This document shows positions 1 through 11,625 of a stretch of 64,000 nt of DNA, piece after piece. Under the pieces are notes generated by a model that saw nothing but the letters and a program-made list of their open reading frames with translations, made no database searches and was not told the DNA's origin. This DNA is from Hymenopellis radicata (Eukaryota; Basidiomycota; Agaricomycetes; Agaricales; Physalacriaceae). The translations under genes and the position numbers were made by a program. Each line of letters begins with the position of its first letter. The stretch's first letter is position 1. The DNA is taken from contig JADNRX010000166.1 of assembly GCA_015501595.1 (NCBI GenBank), positions 1 to 64,000 on the forward strand. The letters run 5' to 3'.

Positions 1-1538
1 GCGTGAGTTTGTCCTGCAGAAGCGTGATGTCGGCTTGAATGGAGTGAACCTCGGACTGGAGAGCATCTTTGTCATGACTGAGGGTAGTCTTTTCGGATTC
101 GCAAGTTGCAAGGGACTCCCTGACCGAAGTGTGCTCTGCCTCGAGAGCTGCGTGCTTCGAACGCCATGACTGTTCAGACTCAAGATGTTGTTCGAGCTCA
201 GCGCTGATGCGATCTCGCTCTTCTTTCAAGGAAGTAAAAGCCTACATGCTCCTCAGTGATATACCACAGTTGATGAATAATGCATACCTGTTTCTGTTTC
301 GAGAGCTGGAGCTCTAAATCGGCAGTTCTATCCTGAGTATTCTTGAGCGTATTCTCAAGTTTCTCAAGCCGATCATCTGCTTGGATCTGTTCTTCCAACT
401 CGCGAAATCGACGTTTCTGCTCGTCGACCTCTTTTTGAAGAGAGGCAGAAGTCGCGTTTGACACTTGTAAGAGGCGTTCCTACACTTGATGTTCAACAAC
501 TTGCAGGGCAAACTCCATCTGTATGCCTACCTGCTCCCGAGTCTTCTCCGTTAATTCGCGTTCCTTCTCACGCAGCTGTTCGTTCTCGAGTGATGACTTG
601 TCTACTTCCACTTGAGCAGTCCTTAGGCGCTGCTGCAGGTTGCTTGATTGAGCCTTCTCGTCCTGCAATTGTTGCTTTATGGAGTCGGCCTCTGATAGAC
701 GTTAAGTAATGCAGTCAAGAGACACATTAACGTCCACGAACCTCCTTCAAGACCCTCGAGGCGTTCCAGATTTGAAGTCAACGAAACCTTTTCAGAAACG
801 AGCAAAGACACTGTTTGCTGTTCGTTACGTCGCATCGTTTCCATTTCTTCATGAAGCTTTTGAACATCACTCTGCAGTTCTTGTAGACGACTGTAGTCCT
901 CCTGAAGAAGCGCTTCAGTGTGTCGAACCTCTGTAACAATAACATTAGATGGCAGAAATGTAAAGCAATGTTAACAACGCACTCTCTCCAGATTCCTTTA
1001 TTTGAGCTGTCAACGCCGTGTTATCCGCTTGAAGAGAATGTATGCGTGCTTGCAGCTCTGCATCGTGGGCTGTATCAGCGTGACCAGCGCTTGACAGCGA
1101 CATGCGACCCGGGCGGAGTGTTGGAGACGTGGGCGCAGGTGCTGGAGGCGGACTCGTCGACGCCGAAGGCGACACGGCCCGCTGCAGCGAAGATATCCAC
1201 GAGTTGTCATTCGGGTCGTGAGCAGAGAAGCTGTATGAGCGCAACTTGAGCCAACGGATGGCATGAAATGGGGCAAATGAACGCACAGGTCAGCCAAGTC
1301 GCGTTTTTCGGCCTCAACCGGTGGGGCCTCGGATACGGCGGGTGTAAATGGACGCGAAGGCGGCGGACTTGTAGGTGAAGTAACGCCAGACGCAGAGGAT
1401 CCAGCTGCTTTCTTTTGTTGCCGTTTCTTGAGCTAATATATGCGCATCATATAAGTCCCATGGTTGCGAACGTGTCATGCCGACTTGCCAACGCTTTCGC
1501 GCGCGCGCCGCCTTGGCCGCGCGGTCGTCTTCAGACAT
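1..1538 (-). CDS. Golgin-like coiled-coil protein, 5' part only
   Basis: The ATG at 1538 opens a short basic N-terminus (SEDDRAAKAARARKR, then LKKRQQKKAAG after a 52-nt intron), followed by a Ser/Pro-rich linker and then heptad-rich coiled coil to the window edge. Introns of about 46-55 nt with GT-AG ends can be placed near 1440-1490, 1220-1290, 920-990, 655-705, 480-530 and 240-290, so at least seven exons are present. The reading continues past position 1, so the C-terminus is missing. A basic, Lys-rich start before a long coiled coil resembles fungal golgins of the GM130/Bug1 type, which tether vesicles at the cis-Golgi. That assignment is an inference from architecture, because no GRIP or GRAB domain is in view. 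Another coiled-coil tether or a spindle-pole protein would look similar. The gene points away from the Gbeta gene's 3' end. Confidence 0.75.
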
Positions 1539-1544
1539 ATTGTA

Positions 1545-1565
1545 GACGACGACGACGACGACGAC
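1545..1565. repeat. (GAC)7 microsatellite
   Basis: Seven perfect GAC units lie 6 bp upstream of the golgin-like start codon, so they fall in its 5' UTR or core promoter. Between this repeat and the Gbeta stop at 1976 I see only AT-rich sequence (a 3'-UTR type stretch around 1700-1800) and no gene. Confidence 0.9.
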
Positions 1566-1975
1566 AACTGAGTGCTATATCAGCAGAGCTGGTCGGCTCT
1601 CGTGGGTGATCGTAATAGAGAGAGCATCATGCGAGAACGTGTTCATGGTCCCTCAATCAAGATGTTCAAATCATTCCAACCGTGTAGAGAAGGAACTTAT
1701 GGATTTGACACTATATAATAGACCTAAAGGTAGAGAGGCGAAGACAGAAAAAAATATATAACCGAGGACAGCTGAACGAGATATATATCGCCACATACGT
1801 GGTCGTAGTAAAGTGCTAAAATAGCAAAGAAAACGAGCGACTCGAGGCGTCCATCCATCCAACAATGTCGACGAGGGAAATGCGCAGTTAAGGGTATAGA
1901 ATGAAGAAGTGGATTCCGATGCTATGCCGAAGGAAATAGAGCGCTTGCAGATGTATGGCGAGGCCGCAGGAACGT

Positions 1976-3242
1976 TCATGCCCAGACCTAATATGAAAAG
2001 GTTAGATGCGTTTACATAACGACGTTTACAGTAACAATTACCCTGAGAGTGCTGTCCCAGCTGCCCGTGCACAACGCCATACCGTCCGTGCTGACGCCCA
2101 AGCAACTGACGCGGTTTTCGTGACCGGTCAGGACACCAACACGCTCACCCTTTAGCGTGTCCCAGACATTACATGTCCAGTCATCGTAGCCACCAAACAA
2201 GATACGTCCAGAGATGGAAAAGGCGACTGATGTTATACCGCAAAGGATGTTGTCGTGGGTAAATGCGTTAAGTTCACGGTCCGCCCTGATATCGAACAGG
2301 CGGCAAGAAGCATCGTCCGACCCGGTGGCAAAAGCGTCACCGTTGGGGAAGAATCTGACAAGTCAAATTCACTCCAGGGTCCAAACTAGTCAAACAATAA
2401 ACGTACTGGACAGCGTTGATATCCGACTCATGACCAGTGAAGGTCTGAGTAGCCCGTCCGCTACGTATGTCCCACAGCTTGGCGGTAGCGTCGCAAGCGC
2501 CAGAGACGAAAACATTTTGGTTCGGTCCCAAAGATAAGCTGTAAGCCGATTATGTAAGTACCGTGTAAGCTTATGCATGAGAATGGCAGACAAACCTCAT
2601 AACATCGCCTGTGTGATCGCTAAATTCGACAACGCGAGCACCAGCCTCAATATCCCAGAGCATGCAGGTCATGTCACCGGAACTGGTAACAATTTGGCGG
2701 TCATTGATAAATCTGCAGCAACTGAGGTAGCCAGAGTGAGCACTGAGCTCACGGGCGCCTTTGAGATTCGTGCCGTCTGTCTTGTTATTGTTAAGATTGT
2801 AGATGGAGCAGATGTTGTCGAGACCGCCGCAAGCGACGAAGTTTCCGGAAGGCGCATAGGCGCAGGTCATGACCCAACTGGAGCGCAGGGGATAGCGTGC
2901 ACCTTGTTGGTTGTGTAAGCGTCCCAGACGATGAGCTTTCCATCCTGAGAGGCAGAAACCAAATGCCGACGATCGGTGGCCCAGTGCATGGCATAAATCT
3001 TGGCAAGATGACCGCGGAGAGCTCGGCGGGGACGCATGACGATACGGGGAAGGGCGTCGACTTCAGCCGCCATGGCCCGCACTATGATAGGGTCAGCCTA
3101 ATGATAACCGCTAGAGGGGTAGCGACTCACAGCTAGTGTCAGCCGAGGACTCTTTCTTTGCACGAATCTTTTCTTTTAAGCTCTCCGCCTCCCTACGAGC
3201 AGCAGCGATACGCTCTTGAATGTCGCCTTGGTTTTGAGACAT
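1976..3242 (-). CDS. Heterotrimeric G-protein beta subunit (WD40)
   Basis: This is a near-perfect match by eye to the Gbeta family. An N-terminal helix that pairs with Ggamma ([20 protein letters not shown]) is followed by seven WD40 blades with motifs such as [31 protein letters not shown] and [13 protein letters not shown] at the end. Four introns are clear: after ADTS, within blade 3 (after GDVM), within NAVQ and before the last VWA. The spliced length is about 349 aa, which is normal for Gbeta. In basidiomycetes this subunit works with Galpha and Ggamma at the plasma membrane in pheromone and nutrient signalling. One anomaly: at 2888-2891 a run of four G (C on the coding strand) is one base short, so NKVHAIP and [14 protein letters not shown] lie in different frames. 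No intron can repair this. Its upstream region is duplicated at 5424-6490. Confidence 0.93.
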
Positions 3243-4365
3243 GGTGGAATGTTGTTAGAAAATGTAAACTCGAAAGCAGCGCAATATGTCAATCCTACAA
3301 AGCGCAAAAGGGTTCACAATCAGCTTTCAGGATGCCCTGCAAACGCCGGAGAAAGCCTGGAGAGCAGTACGCACGTTCTAACCGACGAAAATTGGGCAAG
3401 AAAGAAAGGCAGGGGTGTGTTCCGGGAAAGGGTCGGGATATGCAAGCAGACAGGCAAGTCGCTCGACGTCGAGACCAGCAGATAGCAGGGAGTCCGGAAC
3501 GGGCTCTGCAGTCAAAGACAGCGACCGCAAAACGGTAGGAGGAAGGAAAGGGTTGAGGGGGATGACTGCTTGACGGAATTTGATGAGAGACCAACCGGAC
3601 CACACGGCCCAATTATTTAAAACCCCGCTTAAGGGTCCGTTCCTCCTCTTTCGATATCGAACTTACAAACTCTCCCTATACCGTTCTGTTGAACCGTTCT
3701 GCTACGCCATCCGGCTGATTATCAGCTCCTTTTTCCGCTCCGTTCTTCCCTACGAACCTCAGTGGCGCCTTTGAAAAAACGATGCACCGCTTACTGAGTC
3801 GCTCTCTCGGAGGCGCCTCCTCGGTTGAGGTGGCAGCTGCAACATACTTGTCATTCTTCAAACATGTCCACTGTCGCGCTTACCTCCAGTAATCCTCAGA
3901 CGTACTGGCGCTTAGACTACTATCTCAAGCTCGTCATCATTTGATTGACGAGCAGCCTTCCTCCGAGTGGTAGTGACTCCTGTTGACGCATAATAGTATG
4001 CAGAACTGGTAATCCCATCATTAATTGTGCAACACTTTTGACAGACATCAGCAAGATGTCTTATTCCCATCCCTCCGGCCTTGTAACAGGTCCGCTGTGA
4101 AATGAAAAAACTATTCTCCGGCGCTTGAACCGGGCGTCGAAGCAAGCCTCCTCGTCACGAGCTTCTCATTTCATTTGAGGTTCTGACGCATTCATCTCAG
4201 GATTCAACTATGTCTATCATCATCATCAAGGTGCTTTGTATTATCTCTCGAGTGTTTATGGGCGCTGACGTCTATCCTAGGGTTATCAGAGGCTTTGTGA
4301 GCCATTGGAGTTATCACTGTAGTCCTAGCCTTTCCCTGATGCGACGGAATCTGAATGACTTGTCT
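3241..4365. repeat. Direct repeat copy 1 (Gbeta upstream region)
   Basis: This block starts at the Gbeta start codon and runs upstream of the gene. It matches 5424-6490 in the same orientation, starting with ATGGTGGAATGTTGTTAGAA and including stretches near 3700-4060 and 4190-4360. The copies differ by many substitutions and small indels, so the duplication is not recent. No gene is recognisable inside; the block should carry the Gbeta promoter and 5' UTR. Confidence 0.75.
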
Positions 4366-4552
4366 TTAGTGGAAGCAAGATGCTCTCCCAAGCGAGGAAC
4401 GGGGGTGATTGGGCATTTTTATCTACATCTGGCGGCTGGCTAATCCGATGGATGTCCTGCTTGGATGTTGTTTGCCGTACTGTATACGGGGTGCATATTC
4501 TGTTTCTACTCGTTCAGCTAGCGCTGTAAGCCCTTCACCGAACTACTAATAT

Positions 4553-5172
4553 CTAGGTGAATAAATCGTCCCAGCGTTCTCGAATCCCTCGAATCCCATC
4601 GTCAAAACACAGCATCATACACTCTCCTATCTTCCGAGCAATGGACCGAGAAAGGAACAACGGCGTCAAGCCGGATCGACTGTTCGTCTCTTTGCCTGGC
4701 AGAGGGCAACGCGATTCCAACATCGACAAGATGGTGATACCAACGTCCTCGTAGAGATCACAACCTTTGATGTCCAAAATCCGTAGACATGGCAGTGAAT
4801 TGCTATGGTCATCTCTGAGCGTCATATCATCGAAACTAGAAACTCGCACGACGTGTCAAGCCTGCAGTCAACCCAACGCGACGTGCTCTGCCGTAGAAGG
4901 GGGCCGAGATGAACAAAATCCGAATACCGAAGGCGCGGAAGAATGCTTATACGGACGGTCATTTTCTGGTTGGCAGAACGGTCAAGATATGCAGTCAATA
5001 GCAATCTTGAGCGTGACATCCGGGACGGGTCAAGATACAAGTGACCCAGATTGAGATACAGATAAGACCACAGACGCGGGAAGGCAAGTGTAATGTCTCG
5101 CCATCGACGGCAGACCTGGTACGGCCATTCAGGTTTAGTGTAAATGGTGTTGGCTGGCCACAGGATGGGCAC
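4553..5172 (-). pseudogene. F-box family relic, copy A (truncated, internally deleted)
   Basis: Two frames read as pieces of the F-box family found at 23774-26900. The segment 4822-5172 holds a middle part (QVCRRWRDITLAFPRLWS, then MSRSRLLLTAYLDRSANQK), and 4553-4849 holds the C-terminal leucine-rich end (LPCLRILDIKGCDLYEDVGI). The N-terminus with the F-box is absent, and roughly 200 residues between CEFL and the C-terminal part are missing compared with copy C. It is flanked by the two copies of the Gbeta upstream repeat. Family members usually bind Skp1 and recruit substrates to SCF ubiquitin ligases, but this copy cannot make a full protein. Confidence 0.75.
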
Positions 5173-5423
5173 GGGACTGGCCCAACTCGTGGAACGTGCT
5201 AGGGAACGCGTTATAATAGCTCAATTTCTATTAGACTATACATACCGAACCATTTCTGACACGGCGGGAAGGATTACAACGGTAGAAGCATGCGGGGAAG
5301 AGGGTGGTAGTCAAGATGGAAGATGGCGGCTGTACCGAAGCCGCCGATCGCGCCTGACCGATCGCGCCTGATGACGCGCCACTCTGCTGCGCAAGCTGCT
5401 GCACTCTGGACTTCTGATTGCAT

Positions 5424-6490
5424 TATGGTGGAATGTTGTTAGAAACTGTGGAAAGCAGCGCAATATGTCAATCCTGCAAAGCGCAAAAGGGTGAGTTCCG
5501 GGAAAGGTTCTGGATATGCATGGAGACGGACAAGTCGCTCGACGTCGAGACCAGCAGATAGCAGGGACATGGCTCTGCGGTAGTCAAGGACAGTGACCGG
5601 GAAACGGTAGGAGGAAGGAAAGATTTGAGGAGTGAGGGAATGACCAACCGGCCAATTGAAACTCCGATCAAATCTATCCGTTCCTCCTCTTTCGTTACTA
5701 ATACGAACTTGCAAAACTCTCCTCTATACCGCTCTGCTGAACCTTTTTACTATGCCTATCGAACCATTCGGCTCTGGAATTAGCCCCTTTTTCACTCACC
5801 GTTCTTCCCTACGAACTCCAGTGACGCCTGTGAAAATTTACGGAGGCGCCTCCTCGGTTGAGTGTGGCAGCTGCAGCATACGCTGTCCTTGTCATTCTTA
5901 AACCATGTCCACTGTCGTGTTTACCTCCAGTCATCCTGTAACGTACGGGCGCTTAGACTATTTCAAGCTCGTCAACATTTGATCACTGACGAGCAACCTT
6001 CCTCCGAGTCGTTGTTGTCCTGAAGGACTCCTGTTGATGCGTAATAGGATGCAGAACCGGTAATCCTCTTGATGGGCTGATACTTCATTAATTGTGCGAC
6101 ACTCTTGACAGACATCAGTCACTGAAGGCGGCTTTCTGACGGCGCTCATGAGAGTAAAGTGGTCCTATTCCCATCCCTCCGGCCTTCTAACCGGTCCGCT
6201 GTGAAATGATATAACTGTTCTCCAGCGCTTGAATCGTACGTTGAAGCCTCCTCGTCACGAGTTTCTCATTTTCATTTGAGGTTCTGACGCATTCATCTCA
6301 GCTCTTCAGGGATTCAGTTATGTCTATCATCCTCATCAAGTTGCTTTGTATTATCTCCGAATGCACAAGTGTTTATGGGCGCCGACGTCTATCCTAGGGT
6401 TATCGGAGGCTTTGTGAGCTATTGGAGTTATTACTGCAGTCCCAGCCTTTCCCAAGTTGGGTCCTGAGTCGACGGAATCTGAATTTCTTG
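5424..6490. repeat. Direct repeat copy 2 (Gbeta upstream region)
   Basis: This is the second copy of the block at 3241-4365, in the same orientation. It begins at ATGGTGGAATGTTGTTAGAA and shares the sequence around TGTCAATCCTGCAAAGCGC, the CATGTCCACTGTCG stretch and the block ending near CGACGGAATCTGAAT. It is not attached to a Gbeta coding region. No gene is seen inside. Confidence 0.75.
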
Positions 6491-9020
6491 ATCTACTAGT
6501 TGCGCGGTCAAGTGACTTGTGACTGGACTCTGTAACCTGAGGACATTGTGGCACCACTCATCTCCGACGTTTGAGCTTGCATGAGCTGAGAAGTGCGCGT
6601 GGCTCAAATTACACTGCTTTCTCAAGTGCGTCTTCGCAGATGGGGAAATATGCGACGTTATCTACGTACTAAAGAATCATTTACTATCCGCTGATTCGGT
6701 CATGCCGTTTTCCTTTGTACAGCTCTTCGAGAGTCGAACTCATCGGAGCTTTTGATTCTAGAGTATCGATGGCTATTGTTCAGAATTTAGAAACACAGCC
6801 CGTCTCCCGTTCTTCGCCGTTTAATCTGGTAATCCTACATTCATCAGTAACAGCTCTAGATTCGCGCGTAGTCGTAGACCTACGAGGTCCAAGAGTTATT
6901 CTGGCGAGCTTGTTTCGTGTTTGGGAAGTTGCATGACGTCAACACCTTTTTTGGTAGTTTGAACAGGAGTCAATGCTTGATTGTTGACTTTCACGCGACC
7001 AAAGCAATTTCATTCACCACCGTTGAATGCTCCTCGGAAATCGTTCAAGTTGACGGAATCCAGGTAGAAGAAGCCCTCCTCTGCTTTTCGGCTCAACCCT
7101 GCTGTCTTCTGACGCGTCTTGACAGCACAATGCAGTTTACACATTCTAGGTGCATTTCCGAGTCGTGGATGGCACCCGGGGGTACGTGGTACTATTCTGG
7201 TCTAAGGACCGCAATATCTGTGTTTTATCTTTCACGAGGTTTGTTCTACTCGAAGACTCGGGCCCGATAGCATTCCCACGGAGTAGAAGACAGACTTCGA
7301 CCGCTGCCAGACGCAGACGCTCATTTCGCGCGGAATCTGTCCGTATGGCTATTTCTATTTACTCATCGGAGGCTTCAAACTCTGGAAAGCTGTCGAGAAT
7401 CCATGCTGCTGAAGCGATCTCGTATTTGTCTTCTATTCGGACTCGGACGAGCTCACCACTCTCTCGACCTCCAACTCTGCATCCAACGGTCTGTCTCTAT
7501 GAATTGATCCGCATCCGATGGCTTCATACGACGTGATGCGCTGCTATTGGCTGGACGGCTTTGGAATATGATCTCCTGGCATGGCCCGCAAGAAGGCGCC
7601 ATACGGAACAACAACGGTATGTCGCTCCGCTTCTCGACACCGCTGTTCTCATGCGCCTTAAAGATGCTTGGCCTCATTGACAATTCAGCCAGCACACTCC
7701 CTGCCTAGCCTCGCCCCCGACCATTCGGCGACTGGCGGTCGTTAGGTCTGCGTTCGCGGTAAGACACGGCGCTCTGACTGTGTTGCATCAAGAGTTATCG
7801 TTATTGGGAGCCGGATACCACTTTGAACGTGCTGTCGGTCGAACATGGGACGGTGCGTAATCTCGGCTTCGATGTAGCATCGCGTCCAGCAGATTCAGGA
7901 GTCGGACCGAAGGAGCAAGTTGAGCTGATGGCTAGGATCTGCTGCAAGAAACTGGTTCGCAGTTGCACCCTTGATGCTTCGCAATTATATCGTCCTGTTC
8001 ATTACTTACGTGCCCCAGCCTCGGAGAAACGTTGATGATCCGCCTGGACTACATTCTTCGGTTTCAACTAGGAGGAGGGTCTCCATAGCTAGAAAGCTGA
8101 ATGCTTGTAACGGCGTCCGAAGAACATTTCTGGTTGAGATCCGACTGCTTTGCATCACGGAGACGCTCTTACTGCCATAAAATGCTCTAAATACTGCGAT
8201 ATCCTTTTATGTTCAAGGAAGGGTCTCCATCGTGGCGGCGCTAATTGGACCGATGGGATTAAGTCGACTCGCCGTTCAAATTAAGTTGGGCTGGAAGACT
8301 GGTTCGGTGCGTCTTGTCACGACTCACTACTTCTGCTGATTGGACACTACTACTCTTAGGTACCTCCGAGCGGACTTGATGTCATGTTGTTGCTATCAAG
8401 CATCACAGCCAGTTCGACTCATCAAACCAAAAAAACAGTTCGGCGGTCTGAAATGGGTAATCTGGCTGGTCGTCACTATCAGAATATAGAAGCAAACCCC
8501 GTCCATTTCAAACCGGCAGTGAGCATTCTTTATCACCGTGGTGGCACTTCGAAGAAGCATGTCAGTTTCTTGGTGTTTCTACGTGGTAATATGGACCGCT
8601 AAACAATAACTTGTGTATCTCAGCCCCTTCTTGTTTCTCAAATTTTAGCGCTGATATGCATGTCTAGATTTAGTTCGTTACTGTAAACGATCTGTCAAGC
8701 CAACCCAGCCTGCGACTGTGACCATGATCCGTGCTCACCAACCGACTGCCTACGAACCGGCACTCACCAGCTTACCTACCTGTTTGGTTCCTCGTCTGTC
8801 GGCCACGGAAAGGGTCTCTGGGAATGCCTTTTGTCGCCGGCACCTATCTCTAGTGAATCTAACGATTCATTTCAAGTCCTCGTCCCTTTCCCCTGGGAAT
8901 TTGGGGCGGGGATAACACATTACGACGCTACCGCCTGGCTTGGTGGATGATGATAGTTCTTCATTACGGGACAGCTTCCTCTGTTATTGTCCCGCTTTGT
9001 GAGAGAGGCTGGGTCTTATC
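6491..9020. other. Gene-poor stretch, nothing recognised
   Basis: Only short overlapping open frames are present on both strands. I could not join any of them into a protein with a recognisable motif, and splice sites do not line up in a consistent frame. An old decayed element cannot be excluded. Confidence 0.5.
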
Positions 9021-9021
9021 A

Positions 9022-9027
9022 TATAAA
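9022..9027 (+). promoter_or_regulatory. TATA box candidate
   Basis: TATAAA lies 65 bp upstream of the small ORF at 9092, followed by a pyrimidine-rich stretch (TGACTCTCTTACCTCTCTTA) just before the ATG. Spacing and composition fit a strongly expressed fungal promoter, but nothing else supports it. Confidence 0.35.
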
Positions 9028-9091
9028 GGGTTCATCTTTGCGTTTGAAACTGCACTGTTTCCTCGCAGTTGACTCTCTTACCTCTCTTACC

Positions 9092-9262
9092 ATGCCTAGT
9101 GAGTCGTCGTCATCGTCCCGGACTCTGAGGGCATCGCTGATCCGCCGCGCCACAGAATTCGTCACTCAGCTTAACAACTGCAAGTCTCTTGCCGACCTCT
9201 TGAAGACGCCTTCTGACCTCTGGGATAGATTTCCAGGCCAGAGGAGACACGACTGCTGTTAG
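9092..9262 (+). CDS. Small hypothetical ORF, 56 aa
   Basis: The ATG sits in a good context (TTACCATGCC) behind a TATA-like box. The product is Ser-rich at the N-terminus (MPSESSSSSRTLRAS), then a helical segment (RRATEFVTQLNNCKSLADLL), and it ends in RRHDCC. There is no signal peptide or membrane segment. I do not recognise a family. It may be the first exon of a longer gene, because GTGAGT occurs right after the third codon, or it may be non-coding. Confidence 0.3.
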   Translation: MPSESSSSSRTLRASLIRRATEFVTQLNNCKSLADLLKTPSDLWDRFPGQRRHDCC

Positions 9263-10696
9263 CTACTCAGAGGCGGTCGACGGGCCATCGGATAAAGCTC
9301 AATGGACCGTAATTTGTAAAGGCGAGCAGCTCCGCACCGTCCCCCGCGCTCAAGTCGTATTGACTTGCGAAATCTAGTATCTGGACAGACCAAGGGGACG
9401 GGAAAGGCTGCCTCGAAGGCCGCCGCCAAAGAGGAGGCGGCAAGGCAAACGCTTCAGGTGCGCCATCGCTGCAGTACACAATTGTGAGGTCATTCTTACA
9501 TTTGCGTGGCAGGCCCTCGGCGTTGCCGTGTAATATCATCAGCCATAATTTCTACTGCTGTATCCTATCATCGTATACTCTGTATTCCTAGTGTTACACG
9601 CACGCTCCTGCATGATCTGGAGCCTGAATAATTAATCGAGAACTACCCATCGAGCCCATGGCCAGGAACCACTTGAACTATCTAAGTCGTCGGAGTTTGA
9701 AGCGGGACGAAATAGAGAACAGCCCGGGGTTTCTTCAAGTAGCCGAAACTTACTCTCGTTCTTGATCAACTTTGGATCGCGATGTCTTTCTCGAGAAGAA
9801 TGGCACCTTTCATTGCAGGACTCATAGGTACCTGACTTCGTTACTTGTCCTTCTATGATATTGACGCGACTCGTCTCCAGGGGTTGGGTCTGGGCTCTAC
9901 ATCTTCTACCCGTCAGTCCAACAGCTGCAGGCGTAAGCTCTGTCCACTTCGTCGACTGTAATGGAATTTGACCCACATCCCCGCTCTCAAAAGACCAAGC
10001 CACCCACCGGGAATGGCGCAGGACTCACAGCCTCATCCTTCCACCGACTCTGTGGCTATTCAGTCCAACTCTCCATCAGGACCTAAATCCGAATCCCCGA
10101 GCAGTAAACGCGCATAACGATGTTACATACCACTCTTTCGATGTCATCTTTACTTAAAACGGGGCGCCCTAGACATGCCCTTGCAATACGGAGGATTATG
10201 CTAGCCCCATGTCTTTCGCCTCTGCTTCGACAGTTCAGTCATCCCACATCACCCTTTGTTCGAATTGAAATCTATAAACTCAGTTATCGCAGATTCCTCC
10301 TTTTGACTCTGTATGGCAATATCATCCTCTGACTGTAGACGCAGTGACCGAATCGAACTATCCCCGTGGTTGGTGATCCTTCTCACCAAGTGGGCGTATA
10401 TGGAGGTCGCTTCAGTGTCAAGATTGACTCTTGACTTTGCATGATTGGCGAGATGTAAGCCAACCGCTCTGCCCATGACATCGCCGCTGATAAGAGCAGA
10501 CACGTAGCACGATGCACGATGCACGCTGAAGATCCCACAAGCCTGAACAAGTGTGGCCACTAGACTTGGGATGAACCTACTCGTGTCCTGCGGTTGAATT
10601 CACGCCATTCAGGTCCGAACATTTTGCACATTGACGCATAAGTATCTTATCGCCTGATCATCACCACTTACTAGGTGAAACGTAGAAGAGCATCAG
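9263..10696. other. Gene-poor stretch
   Basis: Only short frames starting at non-ATG codons are seen. There are no recognisable motifs and no repeat that I can match elsewhere in the window. Confidence 0.5.
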
Positions 10697-10710
10697 CAGA
10701 CTCCTCCTCA

Positions 10711-11060
10711 TTTTTTTTTTTTTTTTGGAGGACGCAGCTACACTTTCGTGTGATCATTGTTAGCGTACAGCACTTTGTACTGTTTCCCGCCGCCGCAGAT
10801 CCGCGTGTCTGTTCGAGGATATTTCAACCCCGCAACTTGTTGCCAAGTTGTATGCCTTGACAAAGGCCCAATAGGAAGAATGCATTTATGCACGAACAGA
10901 TGCCCAGTCTGAACAGTGTGGGACTCGCGTCGTTAGAAGCCATACCCACTAGAACTCCCTGGTGGTACCGGCATTGAACCCGCGACTACGGGACCGGTGA
11001 TCTACGGTTTACCCATAGATCAGGAACGTGGGTCTCAAGAACCACTCGCCCATGCGTCCC
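10711..11060 (-). mobile_element. tRNA-derived SINE with poly(A) tail and target duplications
   Basis: Read on the minus strand, the element starts at 11060 with a tRNA-like head. An A box (TGGGCGAGTGG) begins at nt 9 and a B box (GGTTCAATGCC) at nt 81, the spacing of a class II tRNA and of an RNA polymerase III promoter. Between them is a 9-bp hairpin (GATCTATGG/CCGTAGATC). The body is unrelated sequence, and the 3' end is a run of 16 A (T at 10711-10726). The same 14-17 bp (CAGACTCCTCCTCATTT) occurs at 10697-10713 and 11061-11077, which fits target-site duplications made by LINE machinery. Acceptor-stem pairing is poor, so this is not a working tRNA. It codes for nothing and would depend on a partner LINE; LINE remnants occur at 18838-19997. 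Confidence 0.75.
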
Positions 11061-11077
11061 CAGACTCCTCCTCATTT

Positions 11078-11625
11078 CATTCTCTCAAATCGCTTCTGAT
11101 TGAGTTCATAGAGACGCAGCGGCAGCGATTGGTGACTCAAGGGTTGAAGCCCTGCTCTTGTTGACCTGCAGGTACGGATGTAAATGTCTGCAGTATATAG
11201 ACTAACGCGAACCTCGGCTTCATTGAAACGACACGTACATGTAAATCAGTGGTGAGCCACGATCTCACCTGAGTCCGGCGTAGCACCTTAGTTGAACTCT
11301 TGCGCCGCCGATCAGATTGCGGCCCTCAATATCCGTGTACGAACGAATCAACAAACCTCTTTCCTTGTGCCATCACGCAGGTCATGGAGGACGACTATGT
11401 TGGAAAAGTCTAGATTTACATCCTAGATACCTCCGTAGACTACTGTTTAATAGACAATGCGTTAACTAAAAAAACGAATCATGGCTGCGTGGACCTCCAC
11501 AGTGTGTGCGACGATGGGAAGTGTAGTGCACGTGTATTATATACTGATACGATACTGTTAATACAACTGAGCTGAGCGATAGATGAAAGAGATTGAGTGG
11601 TGCAATATCGTCGGTCGTCAAAAGT
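11078..11625. other. Intergenic, nothing recognised
   Basis: This lies downstream of RSM22 and next to the SINE. It is AT-rich near 11450-11600, consistent with the RSM22 3' UTR. No gene, tRNA or strong repeat is seen. Confidence 0.5.

Noticed and set aside
10965..11058. Working tRNA gene on the minus strand
   Set aside because: It has A and B boxes, but the acceptor ends do not pair and the T stem has mismatches. The flanking duplications and poly(A) tail explain it better as the head of a SINE.
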